Shown here: in pieces, positions 10,487 to 19,330 of the stretch
How positions within the stretch are numbered: position 1 is the first letter of the stretch
Layout: every line of letters starts with the position of its first letter
Source of the DNA: Spirochaetaceae bacterium
GTDB taxonomy: Bacteria; Spirochaetota; Spirochaetia; CADAEX01
Length of the DNA: 64,000 bases
Direction: 5' to 3'
NCBI GenBank assembly: GCA_009780675.1
Contig: WQZP01000008.1
Coordinates: forward strand, 1 to 64,000
Notes under the pieces: model-generated
What the model saw: only the letters and a program-made list of their open reading frames with translations
Told to the model about the DNA's origin: nothing
Databases searched by the model: none
Translations under genes and position numbers: made by a program

Positions 10487-11737
10487 ATGGAATTTTTTGA
10501 AAAAAGACTTAAAGACAGTGATCCTGAAGTATGGTCTGCAATAGAGAAAGAAAAAGAGAGGCAGAACAAAAACCTTGAATTGATTGCTTCTGAAAACAAT
10601 GTCTCAATGGCTGTTTTGGAAGCTGATGGATCTGTCCTGACAAATAAATATGCCGAAGGGTATTCCGGAAAAAGATATTACGGAGGCTGTGAGCATGTTG
10701 ATGTAACAGAAACTCTTGCAATAGAAAGAATAAAAAAGCTTTTTAATGCAAAGTTTGCAAATGTTCAGGCGCATTCAGGTTCTCAGGCTAATATGGCTGC
10801 ATTTATGTCTCTTGTAAATATTGGCGATAAAGTTATGGGAATGGATTTAAGCCATGGTGGGCATCTTACCCACGGTCACCCTCTTAATTTTTCAGGCTCA
10901 CAATATAATATTGTATCTTATCAGGTTTCTCCTAAAACTTATCAGATAGATTATGATGAAGTAAGAGAAATTGCCGTTAGGGAAAAACCTAAAATGATTA
11001 TTGCGGGCGCAAGCGCTTATCCAAGGATTATAGATTTTGCAAAATTCAGGCAAATATGCGATGAAGTAGGGGCTTCCCTTATGGTAGATATAGCGCATAT
11101 TGGCGGGCAGATTGCAACAGGGCTTCACCCTTCGCCGGTTCCGTATGCAGAAATTGTAACAGGAACAACGCATAAAACACTGCGCGGTCCCAGAGGCGGA
11201 TATTTACTTACAAATAACGAAGAAATTGCGAAAAAAATAAATAAAGATATTTTTCCCGGTATTCAGGGCGGCCCTTTGATGCATATTATTGCAGCAAAAG
11301 CAGTTGCGTTTGCAGAGTGCCTTAAAGACGAATACAAAACTTATATGAAAAATGTTAATGAAAATGCAAAGGTACTCGCAGAAGAACTTATCAATAAAGG
11401 GGTTTCGATTGTTTCCGGTGGAACAGATAACCACTTGATGCTTCTTGATGTTTCCAAAAACAATCTTACTGGAAAAGTTGTTGAAGCAGCGCTGGATAAA
11501 GCAGGGATAAGCGCAAATAAAAATACAATACCTTTTGATACGCAAAAACCTATGGTTGCAAGCGGGATAAGGATAGGAACTCCCTCTATTACGACCAGGG
11601 GAATGGGTAAAAATGAAATGAAAATGGTGGCTGACTTTATTAAAAGAGTTATTGATAATGTAGCTAACGAAAGCGCTCTTGCCTCCATACGAGATGAAGT
11701 TTTTGCCTTAACTGCAAAGTTTCCAATGTATAAATAG
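10487..11737 (+). CDS. glyA: Serine hydroxymethyltransferase
   Basis: PLP enzyme that interconverts serine and glycine and supplies methylene-tetrahydrofolate. The 416-aa protein has [18 protein letters not shown] near residue 57, and the PLP lysine lies in [14 protein letters not shown] around residue 230. The start has GGGAGGGTGAAAGAAAG upstream. It follows secF by 41 bp on the same strand and may be read from the same transcript. Confidence 0.98.
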   Translation: MEFFEKRLKDSDPEVWSAIEKEKERQNKNLELIASENNVSMAVLEADGSVLTNKYAEGYSGKRYYGGCEHVDVTETLAIERIKKLFNAKFANVQAHSGSQANMAAFMSLVNIGDKVMGMDLSHGGHLTHGHPLNFSGSQYNIVSYQVSPKTYQIDYDEVREIAVREKPKMIIAGASAYPRIIDFAKFRQICDEVGASLMVDIAHIGGQIATGLHPSPVPYAEIVTGTTHKTLRGPRGGYLLTNNEEIAKKINKDIFPGIQGGPLMHIIAAKAVAFAECLKDEYKTYMKNVNENAKVLAEELINKGVSIVSGGTDNHLMLLDVSKNNLTGKVVEAALDKAGISANKNTIPFDTQKPMVASGIRIGTPSITTRGMGKNEMKMVADFIKRVIDNVANESALASIRDEVFALTAKFPMYK

Positions 11738-11870
11738 GGCATATCCCTTTTAGTTAACCCTTCATTTGCCTGCCATGTCCGGCGGGTAATAATCTGAATT
11801 TCTACTTTAAATCCAAAAGGCCACCTAAAATGGCAGTCTTTTCGTAAAAAAATATTTTTTATTAATTCTA

Positions 11871-11899
11871 TTGACTATTGATAATAATTACTATATAAT
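11871..11899 (+). promoter_or_regulatory. Sigma70-type promoter of the rubrerythrin-perR operon
   Basis: TTGACT (11871-11876) and TATAAT (11894-11899) are separated by 17 bp. The spacer and -10 (TTGATAATAATTACTATATAAT) are AT-rich and resemble a degenerate PerR/Fur box. Autoregulation by the downstream perR is plausible but not proven. Confidence 0.7.
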
Positions 11900-11942
11900 A
11901 CTAGCTATTGATACAAATAATAGCTTAATTAAGGAGAAGGTT

Positions 11943-12488
11943 ATGAAAAAATTTGTTTGTTCTATTTGTGGTTTTGTGCATGAGGGAAATGGGGCTCCTG
12001 AAAACTGTCCACAGTGCAAGGCGCCAAAAGCCAAGTTCATTGAGCAGTCTGGCACAGGTTTGGCTTTTGCAGATGAGCACAGAATCGGCGTTGCTAAAGA
12101 CGTTGATCCGGAAATTGTAGAAGGATTGCGCCAAAACTTTTTAGGTGAATGTACCGAAGTGGGAATGTACCTCGCCATGAGCCGCCAGGCAGACAGGGAA
12201 GGCTACCCAGAAGTAGCAGAAGCTTACAAGAGAATTGCTTTTGAAGAAGCTGAGCATGCTGCCAAGTTTGCCGAGCTATTGGGCGAAGTTGTTGATGTGT
12301 CAACCAAGAAAAACCTTGAAATGCGCGTTATGGCAGAGCATGGCGCAACACAGGGCAAAAAAGATCTTGCTACAAAAGCAAAGCAGCTTAATCTTGACGC
12401 TATACACGATACTGTGCATGAGATGTGTAAAGATGAAGCAAGACACGGTATGGCATTTCAGGGCTTGCTTAAAAGATATTTTAAATAA
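11943..12488 (+). CDS. Rubrerythrin with N-terminal rubredoxin-like domain (reverse rubrerythrin)
   Basis: Cytosolic non-haem iron peroxidase that protects anaerobes from H2O2. The rubredoxin-type FeS4 site is at the N terminus ([20 protein letters not shown], residues 5-24), followed by the ferritin-like four-helix domain with E/H ligands in [36 protein letters not shown]. Having rubredoxin first and the di-iron domain second is the reverse order of classical rubrerythrin. ATG 11943 has GGAGAAGG upstream. perR starts 2 bp after the stop, so they form one transcript. Confidence 0.95.
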   Translation: MKKFVCSICGFVHEGNGAPENCPQCKAPKAKFIEQSGTGLAFADEHRIGVAKDVDPEIVEGLRQNFLGECTEVGMYLAMSRQADREGYPEVAEAYKRIAFEEAEHAAKFAELLGEVVDVSTKKNLEMRVMAEHGATQGKKDLATKAKQLNLDAIHDTVHEMCKDEARHGMAFQGLLKRYFK

Positions 12489-12489
12489 T

Positions 12490-12879
12490 ATGGACAATAA
12501 GAGAAATACAATCCAGCGGCAATTAGTTCTCGATGCAGTAAGGGAGTTAGGCATACACCCTACGGCAGAACAGGTTTTTGATCATATTATTGAGAAATAT
12601 CCGTCCATCAGCAAGGCTACTGTTTACAGAAACCTCAGCCAGATGGCAGAGTCCTGCGAGTTGTTAAATATAGGTAGTTTTGATGGGTCGACACATTATG
12701 ACCATAATTGTCACAATCACTACCACTTTATATGTGACGAGTGCAAGCAGGTTTTTGATATTGATGACTACTTTCCAGACATTTGCGCAAGAATTAAAAA
12801 TATGGATGGGTTTGATATTACAAACCACAATATAAGTTTTAATGGTTTATGCAGGGTCTGTAAAAGCAAAAAACGTTAG
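12490..12879 (+). CDS. Fur-family peroxide-type regulator (PerR-like)
   Basis: A 129-aa metal-dependent repressor. It has a winged-helix domain (HPTAEQVFDHIIEKYPSISKATVYRNL, residues 21-47), then a His-rich metal site HYDHNCHNHYHFICDEC and a second CxxC (CRVC) for structural zinc. Its position behind rubrerythrin supports a peroxide-sensing (PerR) role over iron sensing, but sequence alone does not separate the two. ATG 12490 leaves a 1-nt gap after the preceding stop. Confidence 0.88.
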   Translation: MDNKRNTIQRQLVLDAVRELGIHPTAEQVFDHIIEKYPSISKATVYRNLSQMAESCELLNIGSFDGSTHYDHNCHNHYHFICDECKQVFDIDDYFPDICARIKNMDGFDITNHNISFNGLCRVCKSKKR

Positions 12880-12913
12880 TTGCCTGTTTAGATTGTATTT
12901 TGCAAGGTAAAAT

Positions 12914-12952
12914 AAAGGGGCTGTCCGATAAGTAATGGCAGCCCCTTTGATT
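12914..12952 (+). terminator. Rho-independent terminator after perR
   Basis: The 10-bp perfect stem AAAGGGGCTG (12914-12923) / CAGCCCCTTT (12939-12948) is followed by GATTT. The stretch to 13014 is GC-rich, with short inverted repeats and no gene. Confidence 0.75.
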
Positions 12953-13014
12953 TGGAAGCCACGCTGCAGGCGTAGCTGGAAGCAGCGCTGTCCGCGTTTG
13001 TTGGTGAACATTTT

Positions 13015-13998
13015 TTATTCGCGCTGCTGAGGGCGCAGTTTTTGTCTGAAGAAAATTTTCAGGAATTTTTCTTCTTTTATATTGCGTGTAATGAAAAAGA
13101 AAATCATGCACATTATGTATGCAAACAAGAATCTTCCTATTAAAATGGGAAAAGCAGCTCCTCCTACAGAAATCATCAGCATATTATCTTCAATAACAGC
13201 ATGCCACGTTGCAACAAAATTTACTGTGTAAAGAAACTCTTTTTTCTTGATTTTTCCTGTTTTTGATTCTTTTAAGAAAAACCCTCCTGCGTATGCAAAC
13301 CCAAGAATAACTCCAATTATTGTTATTGGTATTGCATCTTTCCCTATCCCTATAAATTTCAGGAATGGGCTTAGAATTTTTATCAGGAAAATTAAGGCTC
13401 CGGATTTTTCAAGAATTCTTATAATTATATTAAGAAGAAATATAATTGCTATTATGGTTAAATAAATTCTTATTTCTCCCAAAGCCCAACCCCATAAAGT
13501 TGTATCTGTATGAGTTACATTAGGCAAAAGAATCTGTGGAGCTGTATTAAAAAGATTAAAAAAAGAAAAAATAAAATTGAAAATTATGCCGGCAATTATT
13601 CCCATGGAAATTCTAAAAATAATAGCTATACTTAGCCTTATTCCTGCTTTTGTGGCAATGCCGCATTCTACCGGGAGAGAGTGGGCAGATAATATAACTA
13701 TTGTAAGCACAGTCATTTGAGCTGTGGTTATAGGGACTTCCGGGGATATGGAAAGGATAGCGATTACTGCAGCATATACATTAGTGCATAAGGCTGCTGC
13801 CCAGACAATACCGTAAGCTCCGGGAAGCCCTATCAGCGACATCACAGGTGAAAGAAATTCTCCAATATATGGTATTAGCCCCAGTTCGGTAATTACTTTC
13901 ATTGTAATGCTTACAGGTATCATTATTTTAAAAAGAGATTTGCATATATCTATTGTGTTTATGGCTGTCCGTTTTAATATTGAAAAGAACTTAATCAT
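13015..13998 (-). CDS. Nucleoside-recognition (Gate) domain membrane protein
   Basis: A 327-aa polytopic inner-membrane protein with two copies of a Gate-type half: IPVSITMKVITELGLIPYIGEFLSPVMSLIGLPGAYGIVWAAAL near residue 28 and a second set around residues 200-260. Gate-domain proteins include spore-maturation proteins and nucleoside or ion permeases; the substrate is unknown. Conserved Asn/His/Glu residues lie in hydrophobic stretches (SAHSLPVECGIATKAG; WHAVIEDN). It is followed at the other end by the thioesterase gene in the same direction (30-bp gap). Confidence 0.8.
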   Translation of the reverse strand: MIKFFSILKRTAINTIDICKSLFKIMIPVSITMKVITELGLIPYIGEFLSPVMSLIGLPGAYGIVWAAALCTNVYAAVIAILSISPEVPITTAQMTVLTIVILSAHSLPVECGIATKAGIRLSIAIIFRISMGIIAGIIFNFIFSFFNLFNTAPQILLPNVTHTDTTLWGWALGEIRIYLTIIAIIFLLNIIIRILEKSGALIFLIKILSPFLKFIGIGKDAIPITIIGVILGFAYAGGFFLKESKTGKIKKKEFLYTVNFVATWHAVIEDNMLMISVGGAAFPILIGRFLFAYIMCMIFFFITRNIKEEKFLKIFFRQKLRPQQRE

Positions 13999-14028
13999 AT
14001 AGTTTTGCTGTATTGCGTTGTATTTTTC

Positions 14029-14445
14029 CTACTTTTCTAACCCGCTTTCCAATAGCTTATATAGATCCGGCGCCTGTTTTTTTAAGTTAATTATTTTAAG
14101 ATTTTCATCTGTCCATGCATGAACAGTTACCCCTTCTGCAAGAAGCACTCCATCGCTTTTTCTATGCGCTTTATAATTTATTTCAATCCTTACAGGGGAA
14201 AGTTTTTTTATAGATGCTTTTACCAGGATTGTGTCGCCATATTTTGCGCCTTCCATGAAACTACATTCAAGACGGGAAAGAGGGAGCAATATCCCTTCTT
14301 TTTCTATACGTGCATAAGGATAACCTGCTTTTTCCATATAATCGGTTCTTGCAGCTTCAAACCAAACAGGATAAACAGAGTGGTGGACTACTTTCATTTG
14401 ATCGGTTTCTGCATATCTCACGATAATTTCTGTATCTGGTTTCAT
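14029..14445 (-). CDS. Acyl-CoA thioesterase, YbgC/4-hydroxybenzoyl-CoA type hotdog fold
   Basis: A 138-aa single hotdog-fold domain. The N-terminal RYAETDQMKVVHHSVYPVWFEAAR (residues 10-33) holds the catalytic Asp (ETDQM) and the helix typical of this family. It probably hydrolyses short- or medium-chain acyl-CoA in the cytosol. Divergent from plsC, it may share the 126-bp AT-rich intergenic promoter region. Confidence 0.88.
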   Translation of the reverse strand: MKPDTEIIVRYAETDQMKVVHHSVYPVWFEAARTDYMEKAGYPYARIEKEGILLPLSRLECSFMEGAKYGDTILVKASIKKLSPVRIEINYKAHRKSDGVLLAEGVTVHAWTDENLKIINLKKQAPDLYKLLESGLEK

Positions 14446-14571
14446 TTTTCTGCTCCTCTATAATGCCCGAACAGGGAATGCCCACAAAATAATTGGTAGT
14501 ACCAATTATTTTATATATTTAGTATAACTGTTATAGATTATATCATATATATTACACAAAGGGGTATATAA

Positions 14572-15375
14572 ATGCAGATTATTAAGCTGTGGAGGCTATT
14601 ATATAAAATAGTATTTGCGCTTCTTATTGTTTTCTTTTATTTTTTCTTTGCGTTTTTTGTATTTATTTTCCCTTTCAATAAATATAAGAGGAAAAGAATT
14701 CTTAGCAGGCTGTATGGCTTTTTGTCTACTATTTTTATAAAGGGTATAAACACAAAAGTTAACCTTATAAATAATAGTAATTATTCTAAAGAGAAAACAT
14801 GGTATATTATGAGTAATCATGTTTCTTTTCTGGATATTCTTATACTAATAACAAAACTTAAAACAGTTTTTATTACCTCGCTGGAAATGAAAAAGCGTTT
14901 TCTTTTGGGGCAGATTTGCATGATGGCAGGCTGTGTTTTTGTTGACAGAAGAAAAATAACAACGCTAAAAGATGAGATACCGGAAATAAGTGAAGCTTTG
15001 AAAAACAATGTAAATGTGTGTCTTTTTCCTGAATCCACATGCGCAAATGGTGTGGAGCTTATACCTTTTAAAGCAGCTCTTATGAGCGCGGTTTCCGGCA
15101 CACCAGCGGAAATTCTTCCGTTGAGTATAATGTATAGAAAAATAAACAACAGGCCATTTACTCCGGATGGTTTTAAAGAAATTGGTTATTATGCGGGGAT
15201 GAGGTTTTTCCCTCAGTTTGTAAAGTTGTTAACGTTAAAATCTCTTGAAGTTGACATAGAAATACTTGATCCGTTTGCTCCCGGAAATCTCGACCGCAAA
15301 GAGATGCGCGATAAAGTTTTTGACAGAATAAGCGCAAGATACTACCGTTATGTGGATGATATAAAAAAACCCTAA
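14572..15375 (+). CDS. plsC: 1-acyl-sn-glycerol-3-phosphate acyltransferase (PlsC family)
   Basis: Membrane-bound acyltransferase of phosphatidic-acid synthesis. It has an N-terminal membrane helix (residues 8-35), the catalytic NHxxxxD box as NHVSFLD (about 83-89), FVDRRK, and the second motif FPESTCANG, in place of the usual FPEGTRS. At 267 aa it is of typical length. An AAAGGGGT element precedes the ATG. The last 4 bp overlap the convergent ankyrin gene. Confidence 0.9.
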   Translation: MQIIKLWRLLYKIVFALLIVFFYFFFAFFVFIFPFNKYKRKRILSRLYGFLSTIFIKGINTKVNLINNSNYSKEKTWYIMSNHVSFLDILILITKLKTVFITSLEMKKRFLLGQICMMAGCVFVDRRKITTLKDEIPEISEALKNNVNVCLFPESTCANGVELIPFKAALMSAVSGTPAEILPLSIMYRKINNRPFTPDGFKEIGYYAGMRFFPQFVKLLTLKSLEVDIEILDPFAPGNLDRKEMRDKVFDRISARYYRYVDDIKKP

Positions 15376-16025
15376 CTATTTTCCTCGTACATCCTTGCGA
15401 CGATTTCAAATACTTTATCCTTGTTTTTGCCAAAAACCACTTGTGAAAAGTACTTATCGATACAATCTTCGCAAACAATGTATCTGCCTGTTGGAGCTGC
15501 TTTTTTGATTTGCTCTTTCATGACTTGTTTGATTTCATCATCAGTTTTATTTTTGATCAAAGCAGGCTCCTGTTTTTTTACCTGTTCAACAACTTTGCTG
15601 GCATAGTCATCTACAGTAAAAACTTCATCTACAGTAAGCATTGTGCTTTCTTCCTGCTTTACGATTCCAAGACATACATCACAATATGATTCTTTTATTT
15701 TATGTTTTTTCCATATAGCAGTTGCTTCATACAATCGGTCAAGATAATCCCACGCTATTAGGAAAAACGCGGCATTGTTATTGTCCTGCTCTTTTGCCCA
15801 TTCGATTGCTGTTTTCCCATCTTTCATGCACGTTTTTTTATCTGCGTTTCTGCTTAGGAGGAATTCTGTTTCATCTATTTTGTCACTTATAAGGGCAACT
15901 GTAAGAGGTGTTGAGCCATCGCTATTAGCGTTATTGACCATTTCTGAATGTTTTTCTATTAGTTCTTTTAGTTTTTCTAATTCTCCGGAAGAAACAGCTG
16001 TTATTATTTTATCCAAAGTATCCAT
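15372..16025 (-). CDS. Ankyrin-repeat protein with C-terminal CxxC pairs
   Basis: A 217-aa soluble protein. Residues 1-90 read as two to three ankyrin repeats (ELEKLKELIEKHSEMVNNANSDGSTPL; NADKKTCMKDGKTAIEWAK). The C-terminal half contains CDVC (near residue 115) and CEDC (near 184), spaced like a split zinc-binding site. I do not recognise the C-terminal domain. Ankyrin proteins usually bind other proteins; no partner is evident. It is monocistronic, and the gap to 16168 contains no gene. Confidence 0.75.
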   Translation of the reverse strand: MDTLDKIITAVSSGELEKLKELIEKHSEMVNNANSDGSTPLTVALISDKIDETEFLLSRNADKKTCMKDGKTAIEWAKEQDNNNAAFFLIAWDYLDRLYEATAIWKKHKIKESYCDVCLGIVKQEESTMLTVDEVFTVDDYASKVVEQVKKQEPALIKNKTDDEIKQVMKEQIKKAAPTGRYIVCEDCIDKYFSQVVFGKNKDKVFEIVARMYEENS

Positions 16026-16167
16026 AAAAACTCCAGGTATATTATTTTTGTTCCATAGAACTACGGCGAAAGCAATTGTAGCTGCATTTTCCTATATAAG
16101 AAGCGTGCTGCTGCCTTTTTTAGGATATCCTATAGCTTTAAGAGATTCAACCCCATGTTCTTTTCCT

Positions 16168-16947
16168 TCACAAATCTAATTGCTGAATAACTGAAAGCCC
16201 TTTTCTTTTTGCTAAATCTTTGCAAAGATCTATTGATGCTATCACATCTTCTGGAAAGTGCGCATCTGAACTGCAAATAGTTTCAACCCCATAATCCGCT
16301 GCTATTTCCCAAAAAGCTTCAACAGGGCAAGGGTGCCTTATCCCTTCTTTGGTTTGCATTAGTGGTTTTCGAAATCCACCCCCATTTATTTCAAGCGGTA
16401 TTTTAAAACTTTTGGCAGCTTCGCATATTTCTTTGCTTGCCCTGATGGCTGTTGCATCCCATTCGAGTGTAAATAATCCAAACAAATCTGGATGGGCAAT
16501 GAAATCAAAAATCCTCGATTCTATCATTTTTACTACAGCATCAGCGTATTCTATTGTTTTGCCTTGAGCTTCTTGAGTAAAAGAACAAACCCATTCACCC
16601 TTATAAGGGAAAAGATGTACAGCGCCTATAAGGTAATCATATTTTCTTTTATTCTTTAATTCCTCTATCAGATAATCTTTATATTCAGGAACCCAATCAC
16701 ACTCCATCCCTTTTAATATCTTGACCTCTGGATGAGCTTCTCTTGCAGTTATAAATGCTTTATCATAATCATTAAGCTCATCAATATCCATTTTATCTGA
16801 GCTCCATCTTCTGTCCGGAAAAGGGGAATGGTCTGATACCCCCAATATTTTAAGATTTTTCTCAACAGCTTTTGCAGCATAATCTATTACATCGCCTGTA
16901 GCGTGTTTACATCTGAATGTATGAGTGTGATAATTTGCAGTTATCAT
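16168..16947 (-). CDS. PHP-domain phosphatase, histidinol-phosphatase (HisK) like
   Basis: A 259-aa cytosolic metal-dependent phosphoesterase. The PHP signatures are NYHTHTFRCKHA (His7, His9; residues 5-16), DHSPFP near residue 40, the GME/CDW glutamate segment, IAHPDLF and CSSDAHFPEDV. The length and motif order fit the HisK branch, but no other his gene is in the window, so a different phosphate substrate is possible. The ATG directly abuts the stop of the upstream ACT gene (TAA then ATG), so they are translationally coupled. Confidence 0.85.
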   Translation of the reverse strand: MITANYHTHTFRCKHATGDVIDYAAKAVEKNLKILGVSDHSPFPDRRWSSDKMDIDELNDYDKAFITAREAHPEVKILKGMECDWVPEYKDYLIEELKNKRKYDYLIGAVHLFPYKGEWVCSFTQEAQGKTIEYADAVVKMIESRIFDFIAHPDLFGLFTLEWDATAIRASKEICEAAKSFKIPLEINGGGFRKPLMQTKEGIRHPCPVEAFWEIAADYGVETICSSDAHFPEDVIASIDLCKDLAKRKGLSVIQQLDL

Positions 16948-17670
16948 TTAGTATTTATCACCATGTACTTTTAGGAGGTTAAAAGCTCCTATATTGCTTA
17001 TAAGCATTACAGCCATTACGCCAGCTTCAACAGGGTCGCTAACTACAAGGTCGCATACTTTTGTAACACTGCCTGCCATGTTAAGCGCTATTACCGGGAT
17101 GCCATGTACAGATCTTAAATTTTTTACAGATTTAGTTATTTTACCGCCCATAAGAGAGCCTGCGAGGACAAGAATTCCTACTCTGTGCAGCTTTCCAACA
17201 GCATCAATTGTGTTTGAAATTTCATCTTCTCCAATTACCGCAATTGTATCAACAGATATTGTTTCTCCTCTGATATTATGTCTGTCTGCTTCTGTAATTG
17301 CGCCTGATGCTACACTTGAAACCTGCGCGCCGCCGCCAATAATAATTATCCTTTTTCCCCATGTTTTTTTGCTTGTAGAAGTTATTTCCACTGAAATTAT
17401 TTCAGGGATTTCCTGAATGGATTTTAATATTGCGTCGAAGTTGGATTTGTTATCTACCTGAATAACTGTATGGCATTTGCCATCATATTCACTCCATGAC
17501 TGAAAAAATAAAATATCGCTTCCGAGATTATAAATCTTTGTTGAAATTTCTGAAATAAGTCCGCGCTTATCTTCGCTTATAATTTCAAAAGCAAGAGAAG
17601 AGTTCTCTTCGTGCGCAGAATGTTGTTTAAACCATGTATATCGTTCTTTTAATTTTTTGGGAATACTCAT
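16948..17670 (-). CDS. ACT-domain protein, DUF5612-like
   Basis: A 240-aa protein. Residues 25-95 form an ACT ligand-binding domain (LAFEIISEDKRGLISEISTKIYN...; amino-acid sensing fold). The C-terminal 140 residues have a Gly-rich nucleotide-binding-like start (IIIIGGGAQVSSVASGAI) and a second glycine stretch (VLAGSLMGGKITKSVKNL). The architecture resembles the DUF5612 proteins I associate mainly with methanogenic archaea (from memory). Coupling with the PHP phosphatase suggests a role in amino-acid metabolism or its sensing. The function is unknown. Confidence 0.7.
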   Translation of the reverse strand: MSIPKKLKERYTWFKQHSAHEENSSLAFEIISEDKRGLISEISTKIYNLGSDILFFQSWSEYDGKCHTVIQVDNKSNFDAILKSIQEIPEIISVEITSTSKKTWGKRIIIIGGGAQVSSVASGAITEADRHNIRGETISVDTIAVIGEDEISNTIDAVGKLHRVGILVLAGSLMGGKITKSVKNLRSVHGIPVIALNMAGSVTKVCDLVVSDPVEAGVMAVMLISNIGAFNLLKVHGDKY

Positions 17671-17819
17671 AAGGTAATAATTTTATTATTTCTTTTTTTA
17701 GTCAATATGGGGACTGTAAATTATTGGATTTCATCACATTGTCCTCTAAAGAATTTGACTGGATTGCTTATCCAGAGCGCGCAATTGACAATTATACCTA
17801 ATCAGCCTAATATTTTTTA

Positions 17820-18443
17820 ATGGACTTTGATTACCTACGAAGTTTTATAACTTCAGATAACAATATTATTGATAGAATTGAGAAGGGAAGTGTTGGCAGA
17901 GATGATATCCAGCCAGGTGTTGAGCCTGAAACAGGGAAATTCCTCTCTTTTATTATAAAACTAACTAATGCTTTGAACGTGCTTGAACTTGGTACAGGGA
18001 TTGGCAGTTCAGCTATTTGGATCGGAGAGGCTCTAAAGGAGAAAAAAGGGAAACTTACAACTATAGATTATCATCCCATTACAAGACTCGAAGCAGCAAA
18101 AAATATTTCAGATGCAGGGCTTGATGATGTTATTACAATGACTTTTGGTAATGCCGAAGATATTATCGAAACTATGTGTAGAGATGGCAATTTGTTGTTT
18201 GATGTTATTTTTCAGGATTGTGGTAAATATCTTTATCCTTTGCTTTATGAAAAAATTCTTACTCTTGTAAGACCCGGAGGAGTAATAATTGCTGATGACA
18301 CCCTTTTTTATATCAATTCTAAAGTAAGAAAAGGTCTTGGAAAATATATGGATCAGTATAATAAAATTGTTTTTGCAGATAAAAGACTGTATTCGACCAT
18401 AATTCCCGTGGGGCATGGGCTTACACTTAGTTTAAAGCTTTAA
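17820..18443 (+). CDS. SAM-dependent O-methyltransferase (class I, COMT-like)
   Basis: A 207-aa Rossmann methyltransferase. The SAM-binding motif NVLELGTGIGSSAIWIGEAL is around residue 55, the acidic strand end is TIDYHP, and the metal-ligand-like segments are FQDCGK and ADDTLF (normally D-x-x-K and DN). The family methylates catechol-like or small phenolic substrates; the physiological target is unknown. No clear ribosome binding site precedes ATG 17820. Confidence 0.83.
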   Translation: MDFDYLRSFITSDNNIIDRIEKGSVGRDDIQPGVEPETGKFLSFIIKLTNALNVLELGTGIGSSAIWIGEALKEKKGKLTTIDYHPITRLEAAKNISDAGLDDVITMTFGNAEDIIETMCRDGNLLFDVIFQDCGKYLYPLLYEKILTLVRPGGVIIADDTLFYINSKVRKGLGKYMDQYNKIVFADKRLYSTIIPVGHGLTLSLKL

Positions 18444-18489
18444 GCATCCCCTTTGCATCTTCAGAGTTTTTTTGATAGGATTATATAAT

Positions 18490-19317
18490 ATGGATATACT
18501 TATGGCAGAGCATCTGGGATTTTGTATGGGCGTTAAAAAAGCAACAGAAGCTGTTTACAGTTTGATCGAAAAGGGCGGAAAGGAGAAAATATCAACATTT
18601 GGCCCTCTTATACATAACCCTCTTGTGCTTGATTATCTTGCAAAAAAAGGGGTTGGGATAATTGATGAGCCGGAAAATGTTGAAGGGGTAATTGTTATAC
18701 GTGCGCATGGAATACATCCTGATATAAGAAAAAAACTTGAACAAAAAAGTATTGAACTTATAGATGCAACGTGTCCCAGGGTTCTTAATTCACAGAAAAA
18801 AGTTAGAAAAGCATCTGAAGATGGTATGTCTGTTATAATCGTGGGAGATAAAGATCACGGAGAAGTGCAGGGAGTCGCAGGTTATGCGAAAAATGTTTCT
18901 ATTATTGAAAATAGAGCAGAAGCGGAAAAAATTTCTGTAATACTGCCAGCGCTGCTTATAAGTCAAACAACTTACAGCAAAGAAGAATATGATTCTATAA
19001 GCGCTATTTTGACTGCAAGATTTCCTGGAATCGAAGTTGCAGACTCAATATGCCCTGCCACAAGTGAAAGACAAAAAGCGCTTATTGATATGGCAGGCAA
19101 AGTTGATGCGATTATAGTAATAGGCGGGAAAAATAGCGCAAATACAGTAAGGCTTTACGAAACTGCGCTAAAGTTGGAGAAAAAAGTGTGGCACATAGAA
19201 AGTGAAAATGAAATACCCAATGAGGTAAAAGATTTTTCTATAATAGGGATTACTGCAGGGGCATCTACTCCTGAATGGGTAATAAAAGAAGTAGCAGATA
19301 AATTAAAAACATATTAA
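18490..19317 (+). CDS. ispH: 4-hydroxy-3-methylbut-2-enyl diphosphate reductase (LytB/IspH)
   Basis: Last step of the MEP isoprenoid pathway; a [4Fe-4S] enzyme giving IPP and DMAPP. The three cluster cysteines are in AEHLGFCMGVKKA (Cys13), IDATCPRV and SICPATSERQKA; VIRAHGIHP and GGKNSANT are also typical. I take ATG 18490 (MDILMAEH...), since the frame upstream to 18472 would add non-family residues; AGGA lies at 18477. DUF5312-type gene follows after 13 bp. Confidence 0.95.
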   Translation: MDILMAEHLGFCMGVKKATEAVYSLIEKGGKEKISTFGPLIHNPLVLDYLAKKGVGIIDEPENVEGVIVIRAHGIHPDIRKKLEQKSIELIDATCPRVLNSQKKVRKASEDGMSVIIVGDKDHGEVQGVAGYAKNVSIIENRAEAEKISVILPALLISQTTYSKEEYDSISAILTARFPGIEVADSICPATSERQKALIDMAGKVDAIIVIGGKNSANTVRLYETALKLEKKVWHIESENEIPNEVKDFSIIGITAGASTPEWVIKEVADKLKTY

Positions 19318-19330
19318 AATATAAAAACTT

